Part shown: positions 8,935 to 15,978 of the stretch, piece by piece
Layout of the letters: each line of letters begins with the position of its first letter
Numbering within the stretch: the stretch's first letter is position 1
DNA from: Geoalkalibacter ferrihydriticus DSM 17813
GTDB lineage: Bacteria; Desulfobacterota; Desulfuromonadia; Desulfuromonadales; Geoalkalibacteraceae
Assembly: GCF_000820505.1 (NCBI RefSeq)
Contig: NZ_JWJD01000001.1
Coordinates: 255,094 to 319,093 of the forward strand
Direction: 5' to 3'
DNA: 64,000 bases
Made by a program: the position numbers and the translations under genes
Notes under the pieces: generated by a model
What the model was told of the DNA's origin: nothing
Databases searched by the model: none
The model's input: the letters and a program-made list of their open reading frames with translations, nothing else

Positions 8935-8964
8935 GTCGCGCTTCGAGTGATTTAAGGGCAATTC

Positions 8965-9684
8965 ATGATACTTTCCGAAATCACCATGCCGGAATTCGAA
9001 AAGGGATTGAAGCGCACCCGCACCGTGTTGATTCCCTTTGGTGTGGTGGAGCAGCACGGCGATCATCTGCCTTTGGGAACCGACACCATGCAGGCCGAAG
9101 ATGTCTGCCTGAAACTGGCGCAACGGCGGGCTGTGTTTGTTGCGCCCCCGATACACTACGGCGTCTGCCGTTCAACGGCGGATCATCCGGGGACGATTTC
9201 GATTTCCACCGAAACCCTCAAAGCGCTGACCGTGGATATCGTGAGCGATCTGTATCGCAACGGCCTGCGCTGTTTCGTGCTGATCAGCGGACATGCCGGA
9301 GGGACGCACAATGCTACGCTGCTTGACGCGGGCGAGGTGTTGTTGAAAAAGTTGCCTGAGGCACAGATTGCAGTTGTCACCGAATACGATCTGGCGGTCG
9401 GGGAGGGAGGCGATATCATCGAAACGTCTGGTGATGCGCATGCCGGCGAGATCGAGACATCACGCATTCTGCACGCGCGGCCGCATCTGGTCAAGGGCAG
9501 GGGGAGGGCGGAGGTTCCGACTTTCCCTCAAGCAATCCTGGTGCGCGACAAGCGCCGTTACTGGCCCGGAGGGGTGCATGGCGATCCCACCAAGGCTTCG
9601 GCGGACAAGGGTCGCCGGATCGAGGCGTTGGTGGTGGATGCCCTTGAACGTCTCGTCTTGAAATTGGAACAGGCGCGCGATTGA
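8965..9684 (+). CDS. creatininase-family amidohydrolase
   Basis: A 239-residue protein of the creatininase/MftE superfamily. Its metal-binding motifs are visible in order: GVVEQHGDHLPLGTDTMQAE (Glu, His, Asp), HPGTISIS, ISGHAGGTHN and GDAHAGEIETS. Members hydrolyse creatinine, act on formamidopyrimidines (ArfB), or trim the mycofactocin peptide. Nothing here shows the substrate. It lies 30 bases after queE, so a role linked to pterin or deazapurine chemistry is possible but only inferred from position. Confidence 0.85.
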   Translation: MILSEITMPEFEKGLKRTRTVLIPFGVVEQHGDHLPLGTDTMQAEDVCLKLAQRRAVFVAPPIHYGVCRSTADHPGTISISTETLKALTVDIVSDLYRNGLRCFVLISGHAGGTHNATLLDAGEVLLKKLPEAQIAVVTEYDLAVGEGGDIIETSGDAHAGEIETSRILHARPHLVKGRGRAEVPTFPQAILVRDKRRYWPGGVHGDPTKASADKGRRIEALVVDALERLVLKLEQARD

Positions 9685-9697
9685 CGGCGATGGCCGA

Positions 9698-9895
9698 TTA
9701 GGAGTTGCGCGCGGCCCGGTTGAGCTCCGTCATCAAGTCATCAAGATTCACCTGGTGTTTACCGGCTCCGTACTCGACCTCTTCGTAATCGGCGATCTGG
9801 CATTCCATGCAGGCAAGGCCGAACTTTTCAAACACCGCGACTGTTTCGGGATACCTGCGGATAACATCTGAAATTTTCATGTCTTTGGTAATCAT
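9698..9895 (-). CDS. DUF1858-domain small CxxC protein
   Basis: A 65-residue protein matching the DUF1858 pattern: KDMKISDVIRRYPETVAVFE, then a single CMEC motif and a helical end (LDDLMTELN). Members are thought to be redox-related because of the CxxC pair, but no function is established. GGAGG lies 6 bases before the ATG. A paralogue is encoded at 42919-43134. Direction and an 18-base gap place it after coaD. Confidence 0.8.
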   Translation of the reverse strand: MITKDMKISDVIRRYPETVAVFEKFGLACMECQIADYEEVEYGAGKHQVNLDDLMTELNRAARNS

Positions 9896-9913
9896 GGTGA
9901 CCTCCGGAAAGTG

Positions 9914-10411
9914 TCAGCTGGAACGAAGGTTGGTGAATTTTTTCTGCAACGCGGCCTTTACAGGAGGCGGAACAAAAGAGTCGACGGGTCCGCCGAGTGA
10001 GGCAACGGTTTTAACGACGGATGAACTGAGGTAGACATAGGGAACGGATGTCATCATGAAGATGGTTTCCACCTCGGGGTGAATGGCGCGGTTGGTCTGG
10101 GCCAGTTGAAACTCGTACTCGAAATCCGAAACCGCGCGCAAGCCGCGGATAATGACGCTGGCACCACGAGAAACGACATAATCCACCAGCAGGCCCTGAA
10201 AAGTTTCGATCTGTACGCGTGGGTTGTCTCCCACCAGTTCTTCGAGCAACCCAAGACGTTCGGCGAAGGTGAACAAACCGCTTTTTTCGGAATTGCCTGC
10301 AACCGCGATGATCAAGTGATCAAAAACTTCAAGCCCCCTCTGGATGATATCGAGATGGCCATAGGTGACTGGATCAAAGGAGCCGGGATAAACCGCAAGG
10401 CGCTTTTTCAT
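9914..10411 (-). CDS. coaD: phosphopantetheine adenylyltransferase
   Basis: A 165-residue nucleotidyltransferase for the penultimate step of coenzyme A synthesis. YPGSFDPVTYGHLDII holds the TxGH nucleotide-binding motif, IRGLRAVSDFEYE follows, and YLSSSVVKTVASLGG is the C-terminal SSxxVK-type motif. Its ATG overlaps the rsmD stop as ATGA, so the two are translationally coupled, a common pairing in bacteria. Confidence 0.96.
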   Translation of the reverse strand: MKKRLAVYPGSFDPVTYGHLDIIQRGLEVFDHLIIAVAGNSEKSGLFTFAERLGLLEELVGDNPRVQIETFQGLLVDYVVSRGASVIIRGLRAVSDFEYEFQLAQTNRAIHPEVETIFMMTSVPYVYLSSSVVKTVASLGGPVDSFVPPPVKAALQKKFTNLRSS

Positions 10412-11010
10412 TCGTGCGAATCCTCTGCGTCTGAATGAGTGAAAAAATGCACGGCGGTCGCTCCGTAAATGCGCGAATCAGCAAGAACCAGCGTCGCACC
10501 CTGGCCGGCGACGATCGTGGGAATGCTCTCGCGTGCGGAACTTTCGGCGCAGACCAGACCGCCTGCGGCGAGTACGTCAAGATCGCCGATGAGTTGAAGC
10601 GTTTTTTCGACAAGCCCTTTGTCGTAGGGCGGGTCGAAGAAAATCAGATCGAAGGGTTGGTCTTCGGGCAGTCGGGCGAGTTGCTCTGCGACCGTACCGC
10701 ACAGGATCTGAACACCTTCGGCCAGGCGACAGGCGCGGGCGTTGAATTCAATGGTACGGATCGCCTGGCGAGCGGCATCGATCACAACAGCGCGCTGCGC
10801 TCCACGGCTCAACGCTTCCAGAGCCAGGGCGCCGGTTCCGGCATAAAGATCAAGCACACTTTTTCCGGTCAGTTCTCCCAACCGGCTGTAGATAATGCTG
10901 AAAATTGCCTCGCGAACACGATCGGAAGTAGGCCGGATGTCTTTTCCGGCGAGGCCTGCCAATCGGGTGCCCCGAGCTGAGCCGCTGACGATGCGCACTG
11001 GTGACCCCAT
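10408..11010 (-). CDS. rsmD: 16S rRNA (guanine-966-N2)-methyltransferase
   Basis: A SAM-dependent rRNA methyltransferase of about 200 residues. It begins MGSPVRIVSGSARGTRL, binds SAM through VLDLYAGTGALALEALSRGA, and has the catalytic DPPY motif in LIFFDPPYDKG. The start at 11010 fits the family; an ATG at 11046 has a better ribosome-binding site (GAAGG) and would add 12 residues, but it sits very close to the predicted transcription start. It is transcribed divergently from dgt and coupled to coaD. Confidence 0.92.
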   Translation of the reverse strand: MGSPVRIVSGSARGTRLAGLAGKDIRPTSDRVREAIFSIIYSRLGELTGKSVLDLYAGTGALALEALSRGAQRAVVIDAARQAIRTIEFNARACRLAEGVQILCGTVAEQLARLPEDQPFDLIFFDPPYDKGLVEKTLQLIGDLDVLAAGGLVCAESSARESIPTIVAGQGATLVLADSRIYGATAVHFFTHSDAEDSHE

Positions 11011-11059
11011 ATCCCGGCCGAAATGCTGAAGGCCATCTAAATACATGAAAACCTTCAAA

Positions 11060-11088
11060 AAATTAACATAATCAAGTGCCACGGTCAA
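11060..11088 (-). promoter_or_regulatory. candidate promoter for rsmD-coaD
   Basis: On the minus strand TTGACC (11088-11083) and TAATTT (11065-11060) are 17 bases apart in the 121-base gap between rsmD and divergent dgt. If real, transcription would start near 11053, which favours the downstream rsmD start. Confidence 0.45.
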
Positions 11089-11131
11089 GGCACAAGAGAT
11101 AAACTTTAAATTCTTCAGGAGCCTGCCAGGC

Positions 11132-12268
11132 ATGGAACGTCCCGATCTCGCCCCTTACGCCGCTCGCAGCAGCAACAGCCGCGGTCGCCGTCATACTGAA
11201 CCCTTTAAAGACAATCGCCCCGCGTTTGAACGTGACCGCGACCGCATTATCCACTGCGCTGCCTTTCGCCGTCTTGAATATAAAACCCAGGTCTTCGTCA
11301 ATCATGAAGGAGATTACTACCGTACCCGTCTGACCCATTCACTGGAAGTCGCTCAAATCGCCCGGGGCATCGCTCGGCAGATGCGGCTCAACGAAGATCT
11401 CGTCGAAGCCCTGGCCCTGGCCCACGATCTCGGTCATACGCCCTTTGGCCACAGCGGCGAAGAGGTGTTGAGTCGGTTGATGGCCGATCAGGGCGGATTT
11501 GAACATAACCGTCAGTCCTTGCGCATCGTTGAGCTCCTTGAAGAACGATATCCCGGCTTCTGCGGCCTTAATCTCAGTTGGGAAACCCGCGAAGGGATCA
11601 TCAAGCACTCTTGCGCCTGCATCGGGCAAGAGGATGATGCGGCGCTCGCCGATTATGACCCCCGCCACAGCCCCGCCATCGAGGCCCAGATTATTGATCT
11701 CGCCGACGAAATCGCCTACAACAATCATGATATCGACGATGGCCTAAAATCAGGCTATGTAACCTTAATCGATTTGGAGCAGGTTGCGATCTGGGAGGAA
11801 ACCTGGATGATGGTGGCGCAAAAATTCCCCGGCGCCGACCAGAGCCGCCATATCCACCAAACCATCAGTCATCTTATCGGCGCTCTGATTCAAGATCTGG
11901 TCACCACGACCACGCAGGCAATAAGTGCGGCCGGTATCCAGTCCGTTGATGACGTGCGTTCCCACCCTGCCGGCCTGGTCGGTTTCAGCCCTGGAATCGC
12001 GGAAAAAAATCAGCAACTCAAAACCTTCCTTCACAAATATCTGTATCGGCATTATAAGGTTGAACGCATGCGGCTGAAAACAGAGCGCTGCCTGACTTTT
12101 CTCTTTGATGCCTATGTGACCAATCCCCAGTTGCTCCCGCTCGAACAACAGAAAAAAATGGATCAACACGGGCATAAACGCGCCATTTGCGACTATATCG
12201 CAGGGATGACGGACCGTTATGCTTTGGACGAATTTCGTCGTCTCGTTGAACCTTATGAACCCGTATAA
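11132..12268 (+). CDS. dgt: deoxyguanosinetriphosphate triphosphohydrolase-like protein
   Basis: A 378-residue HD-domain phosphohydrolase that removes triphosphate from dGTP or other dNTPs. The order is RDRDRIIHCAAFRRLEYKTQ (family signature), the metal site THSLEV ... LAHDLGHTPFGHSGE with the paired HD, and the later aspartate in LADEIAYNNHDIDDG. Its length fits the shorter type of dGTPase. AGGAG lies 14 bases before the ATG. It is monocistronic and divergent from rsmD. Confidence 0.92.
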   Translation: MERPDLAPYAARSSNSRGRRHTEPFKDNRPAFERDRDRIIHCAAFRRLEYKTQVFVNHEGDYYRTRLTHSLEVAQIARGIARQMRLNEDLVEALALAHDLGHTPFGHSGEEVLSRLMADQGGFEHNRQSLRIVELLEERYPGFCGLNLSWETREGIIKHSCACIGQEDDAALADYDPRHSPAIEAQIIDLADEIAYNNHDIDDGLKSGYVTLIDLEQVAIWEETWMMVAQKFPGADQSRHIHQTISHLIGALIQDLVTTTTQAISAAGIQSVDDVRSHPAGLVGFSPGIAEKNQQLKTFLHKYLYRHYKVERMRLKTERCLTFLFDAYVTNPQLLPLEQQKKMDQHGHKRAICDYIAGMTDRYALDEFRRLVEPYEPV

Positions 12269-12282
12269 GGATAAGATGACGC

Positions 12283-12475
12283 AAGGAGTTGGGAGCCCAT
12301 GTGAGTGGATGGTGGCGTTGAAAGTTGCTGTCGTTGCGGCATTATGCGCAAGACGGCGTGGCGCGGTCGGACGAACGGTCGCCGCCGGCTGAGGAAGCCG
12401 GATTGGCCGAGACCGGGGGGGATGGGTTTTTGCGCATAGCCCGTACCCGCAACCGGGTTTGGGCTGTGCCATCTA
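12283..12475. other. foldable intergenic stretch, possible structured RNA
   Basis: The 267-base gap between convergent dgt and yhbY has no supported gene but contains nested inverted repeats. TATGCGCAA (12343-12351) pairs with TTGCGCATA (12430-12438) around a GC-rich core that includes CCGGCT/AGCCGG. Next comes an 11-base-pair hairpin, GCCCGTACCCG (12439-12449) with CGGGTTTGGGC (12454-12464) and a CAAC loop. No known RNA family was recognised, and no T run marks a simple terminator. Strand is undetermined. Confidence 0.35.
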
Positions 12476-12535
12476 AAATTACAGAGGACTGAAAAGAGAC
12501 GACGCCAAGCGGCCCCGAGCCGGACCGAGGATCGA

Positions 12536-12862
12536 TTATCCCTTTTTCGCCGAGCTCTTGGGTGAAGCCGCAGGTAGGCTGATACGCTGTTTTTCGCTCG
12601 GACGATAAAGCAGGATCGTTTGACCGAGAATCTGCGCCACGACGGAACCACTGCGGCGCGCCAGTTCCTCGGCCACATCCTTGCGGTCAGTCAGGCAGCC
12701 TTTCTGGATCTTCACCTTGATCAGCTCGTGGGCTTCAAGCACTTCTTCGACGGATTGCATTACCCGTTCGTCGATCTCTTCCTTGCCCACCATGACGGTC
12801 GGATTGAGATGATGCCCAAGGGCGCGCAGGTGACGTGCCTGTTTTCCGGTTAACTTTTGCAT
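12536..12862 (-). CDS. yhbY: CRS1/YhbY-domain RNA-binding protein
   Basis: A 108-residue protein of the CRM (YhbY) domain family, which associates with pre-50S ribosomal particles. MQKLTGKQARHLRALGHHLN is the usual opening, and HELIKVKIQKGC with a following GSVVAQILGQTILLYRPS makes up the rest of the fold. The C-terminus is a short Ser/Lys tail. The ATG at 12862 was preferred because the protein family begins MQ-LTGKQ and GAGG lies upstream. Confidence 0.9.
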   Translation of the reverse strand: MQKLTGKQARHLRALGHHLNPTVMVGKEEIDERVMQSVEEVLEAHELIKVKIQKGCLTDRKDVAEELARRSGSVVAQILGQTILLYRPSEKQRISLPAASPKSSAKKG

Positions 12863-12950
12863 GAAATAGCCTCGATGCCGGTTAGTATGAAAGAATCCGC
12901 ATCTTCTATCATGGTCAAAGCGGATTTCCAAGGAAGAAAATAGGAATTGC

Positions 12951-12978
12951 TTGACAGGCGTGGATGATGAGATAGTGT
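12951..12978 (+). promoter_or_regulatory. candidate promoter for the GGDEF-EAL gene
   Basis: A consensus TTGACA (12951-12956) is followed 16 bases later by TAGTGT (12973-12978), 37 bases upstream of the start codon. The -10 match is only moderate. Confidence 0.4.
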
Positions 12979-13015
12979 CAATCAGTGACCGTTCACCCCT
13001 AGCCCCAGTCAGACA

Positions 13016-15055
13016 ATGTTGCTAAAACACACCACCCCTAAAGATTCCCTCAAGAATCTGCTGCCCGCAGGATGGGCAACCGCCCTTAAAATCGCGGGTG
13101 GTTATTTGCTCGCCGGACTGCTCTGGATCCTGCTTTCGGATCGACTTGTGGCTGTTTTCATTACTGATCCCACTGCATTGACCCGATTGCAAACTTTTAA
13201 AGGGTTGATTTTTGTCCTGATCACCGGACTTCTGCTGTTTTTTCTGCTATGGCGCCATCTGCGCACCCTGCGGCGTGCCGAAGAGCAAGTTTTTCTTGCC
13301 GCGCAGGGCATTTCGGCCGAAATCGGTGATGCTTTTTTCACCTCGCTGGCTGCTTATCTCGCTCAAGCCCTCAACAGCGACTGCGCCCTGATCGCAGCTT
13401 TTGAGGATGAAGAGAAACACCAGGCACGCACTATTGCGTTCTGGAGAGACGGCGCCATCGGCGACAATTTTGATTTTGCCCTGAAGGGGTCCGCTTGCAG
13501 TGCGCTGCACACCAGCGAAAGTTGCTGGTGCCCCAATGGGGTCGCAAACCGGCAGGAAGCAGACCATCCCTTCAGTCGCATGCAGATTGAAGGTTGTCTG
13601 GCCCTGGGGCTGCGCGATACCCGGCAACGGCTTCTCGGCGTTGTGCTGGTCATGTCGCGACAGCCCATGGGGCAGAAGAAAACGGCGGAATCCCTTCTGC
13701 GGATTTTTGCGTCGCGTGCCGCGTCTGAACTTGAAAGGCGCGCCGCGGAGAAAAAGATGCTGCGGATGGCTTACTATGATGAGCTGACAGGTTTGCCCAA
13801 CCAGCAGATGTTTCGCGAGGGGTTTGATGCCGCCCTGGGGCGGGCGCGGCAAAGCGGCAGCCAACTGGCCCTTATTTATCTCGATTTCGATCGCTTTAAA
13901 ACCATTGTCCGCACCCTTGGCCATCGCCATGGACGGCAGGTTTTACAATTGACCGCCGAACGGCTCAGTCAGCAGATGGACGGACAGGGGTTGCTGGCTC
14001 ATCTCGACGGAGATGAATTTGCCTTGTGCCTTCCCCAGGTGAACTCTGTCGAGGACGTGCAAGGCTTTATCGCGCAGTTACTGGCGGCAATTAAAATCCC
14101 ACTCAACGTTGTCGGGCATGAACTTTATGTAACTGCCAGCATCGGGGTGGCCGTCTTTCCCCACGATGGTCAGGACAGCGAAACCCTGCTGCGCAACGCC
14201 GATGTGGCCATGAGTCGCGCCAAGGCCCTGGGACGAAACAATGTGCAGTTTTTTAATCCTGAGATGAGTCGTGCATCTTTTCAGACGCTGGTTCTGGAAA
14301 ATCGACTGCATCGCGCCATGGAGCGTGACGAGTTCGTCCTTCTCTATCAGCCTCAGCTAGATCTCTCCCGCGGCACATTGAGCGGCATGGAGGCACTGAT
14401 CTGCTGGACCCAGGAAGGACGCTCGCAGTTTTCTCCCTCGGAATTCATTCCCCTGGCCGAGGAAACAGGGTTGATCGATCCTCTGGGAGAGTGGATTCTG
14501 CTGTCTGCCTGCGAACAAAACCGGCTTTGGCAGCAGGCGGGATTGCCGCCGCAAAGGGTTGCGGTGAATGTTTCCGCCCGCCAGTTCTATCATCGCGACA
14601 TTGCCGCCCTGGTAGCCCGGGTATTGCGCGAGACCGGGCTTGATCCGCGCTGGCTTGCTCTGGAAATCACCGAAAGCGTCCTCTTTCGAGATATCAGTGA
14701 AACCGTAAGGACATTGGAAAAATTGCGCGACCTGGGTGTTCATCTCATCATCGATGACTTCGGCACGGGTTATTCATCCCTGTCCTATCTGAAGAATTTT
14801 CCTGTCGGCACCCTTAAGATCGATCAATCTTTTATTGCCGGTATCCCGGATGATCGGGGGGCGTGTACCATTACAACGGCTGTTGTTGCCATGGCTCACC
14901 ATCTGAAAATGTCCGTTGTCGCCGAAGGGGTTGAAACCGCAGCGCAAAAAGCCTTTTTAGCTGAGGCGGGTTGCGATAAGATGCAGGGCTATTTATTCAG
15001 TCCGCCATTAAGAAGCGACGCATTTGCAGACTTGCTTGAACGCAGCGCTGCCTGA
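13016..15055 (+). CDS. membrane GGDEF-EAL protein, probable c-di-GMP phosphodiesterase
   Basis: A 679-residue signalling protein. Two membrane segments (residues about 20-45 and 60-80) come first, then a GAF-like region (about 95-240), a GGDEF domain (about 250-410) and an EAL domain (about 420-675). The cyclase motif reads DGDEF instead of GGDEF, so synthase activity is doubtful. The EAL domain looks intact: MEALICW, NVSARQF, ALEITES, IIDDFGTGYSSL and VAEGVET supply the expected acidic and metal-binding residues. An orphan HPt gene follows after 28 bases. No strong ribosome-binding site precedes the ATG. Confidence 0.88.
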   Translation: MLLKHTTPKDSLKNLLPAGWATALKIAGGYLLAGLLWILLSDRLVAVFITDPTALTRLQTFKGLIFVLITGLLLFFLLWRHLRTLRRAEEQVFLAAQGISAEIGDAFFTSLAAYLAQALNSDCALIAAFEDEEKHQARTIAFWRDGAIGDNFDFALKGSACSALHTSESCWCPNGVANRQEADHPFSRMQIEGCLALGLRDTRQRLLGVVLVMSRQPMGQKKTAESLLRIFASRAASELERRAAEKKMLRMAYYDELTGLPNQQMFREGFDAALGRARQSGSQLALIYLDFDRFKTIVRTLGHRHGRQVLQLTAERLSQQMDGQGLLAHLDGDEFALCLPQVNSVEDVQGFIAQLLAAIKIPLNVVGHELYVTASIGVAVFPHDGQDSETLLRNADVAMSRAKALGRNNVQFFNPEMSRASFQTLVLENRLHRAMERDEFVLLYQPQLDLSRGTLSGMEALICWTQEGRSQFSPSEFIPLAEETGLIDPLGEWILLSACEQNRLWQQAGLPPQRVAVNVSARQFYHRDIAALVARVLRETGLDPRWLALEITESVLFRDISETVRTLEKLRDLGVHLIIDDFGTGYSSLSYLKNFPVGTLKIDQSFIAGIPDDRGACTITTAVVAMAHHLKMSVVAEGVETAAQKAFLAEAGCDKMQGYLFSPPLRSDAFADLLERSAA

Positions 15056-15083
15056 AGCGTCATAGAGAAGGATTACTCGCGAC

Positions 15084-15431
15084 ATGAGTTCCAACACCTT
15101 GCCTCCACCGGTGGATCTGACCGACTTGATTGAGGATCTCGGCAGCCAGAAAAGTGTTATTTCCAGCTTGATTGAACAGTTCAACATTGATTGTCCGCGC
15201 TATGTGCGAACTCTCAACGAGGCCATTTGTCAAAAAGACGGCGCGAAAATCGAGAAAACCGCCCATAGCATGAAGTCGCTGCTGGGGATTTTTCAGGCCC
15301 TTCAGGCCTATGCGTTGGCCGAGGAAGTGGAGCAAAGAGGCAGGGAAAACAAATTTGAAGGTATCGACGCCCTGGCCGTCGAACTTAACCAGGAAGTTGA
15401 GCGCGTCCAGACTTATCTTGCGAGGTTCTGA
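15084..15431 (+). CDS. stand-alone HPt phosphotransfer protein
   Basis: A 115-residue all-helical protein. KTAHSMKSLLGIF carries the phosphorylatable histidine in the pattern expected of histidine phosphotransfer domains. The flanking helices (LIEQFNIDCPRYVRTLNEAI and ALAEEVEQRGREN) fit the four-helix bundle. No histidine kinase or receiver is adjacent; its partner in phosphorelay must lie elsewhere. It follows the GGDEF-EAL gene by 28 bases, with AGAAGGA upstream of its ATG. Confidence 0.8.
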   Translation: MSSNTLPPPVDLTDLIEDLGSQKSVISSLIEQFNIDCPRYVRTLNEAICQKDGAKIEKTAHSMKSLLGIFQALQAYALAEEVEQRGRENKFEGIDALAVELNQEVERVQTYLARF

Positions 15432-15471
15432 GCGGACAATCGAGAATGGAGACGATTGCCCAGTAAAGGAT

Positions 15472-15882
15472 TTATTCCTGCAGGAGGCGAGCGGTAAGCG
15501 CGGCGGTTTCCTGGGTAATGCGCCGGCAGTTCTCGCGATGTTCCCTGCTGTTCCAGCGGAAACTTTTTGACAGGGCAGCACAGCAGGTTGCACGATGATT
15601 TTGTTTGAATTCTTCAACGAGTCGGGCGGCGAGGTGTCCTCGGTCCTTTATTGAGAGAGCCATAACGCCCCCCGTAACCGCCCCACACAGGCATTTGGCT
15701 CCGCCGATTCCGCCGCCGAATGCTTCGGCCATTTTCAGAATCCGAGGATCCTCTTCGCCGGTCGTCGCCACAAAAACAGCCTGGGTGCAATTGTGACCTG
15801 ACGCAAACAGCATCCCTGCTTTTTCGGCAACCGTGGCACTCTCAGGTATCTTTTTGCGCAACCGCCAAAATTTCTTCAGCAT
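15472..15882 (-). CDS. C_GCAxxG_C_C family protein
   Basis: A 136-residue protein with the family's spaced cysteines: HNCTQAVF near residue 32, then AEAFGGGIGGAKCLCGAVTG carrying the CGAxxG core, and later ATCCAAL and ENCRRI. The conserved cysteines suggest redox or metal binding, but the family has no settled function. It is transcribed alone, convergent with the HPt gene. AAGG lies about 6 bases before the ATG. Confidence 0.8.
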   Translation of the reverse strand: MLKKFWRLRKKIPESATVAEKAGMLFASGHNCTQAVFVATTGEEDPRILKMAEAFGGGIGGAKCLCGAVTGGVMALSIKDRGHLAARLVEEFKQNHRATCCAALSKSFRWNSREHRENCRRITQETAALTARLLQE

Positions 15883-15978
15883 AAAAAGCCTTTTTTTCTA
15901 CATGTGCTTTCAGCGTTTAGTCAGTGTCTTATCCTGCAAAACGGGACAGAAAAAGTCAAGTATTCACGGGCGTTTCTC

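Noticed and set aside
12390-12420. Resemblance of GAGGAAGCCGG near dgt to part of a cobalamin riboswitch
   Set aside because: The defining GCCACTG box is missing and no downstream cobalamin gene follows.
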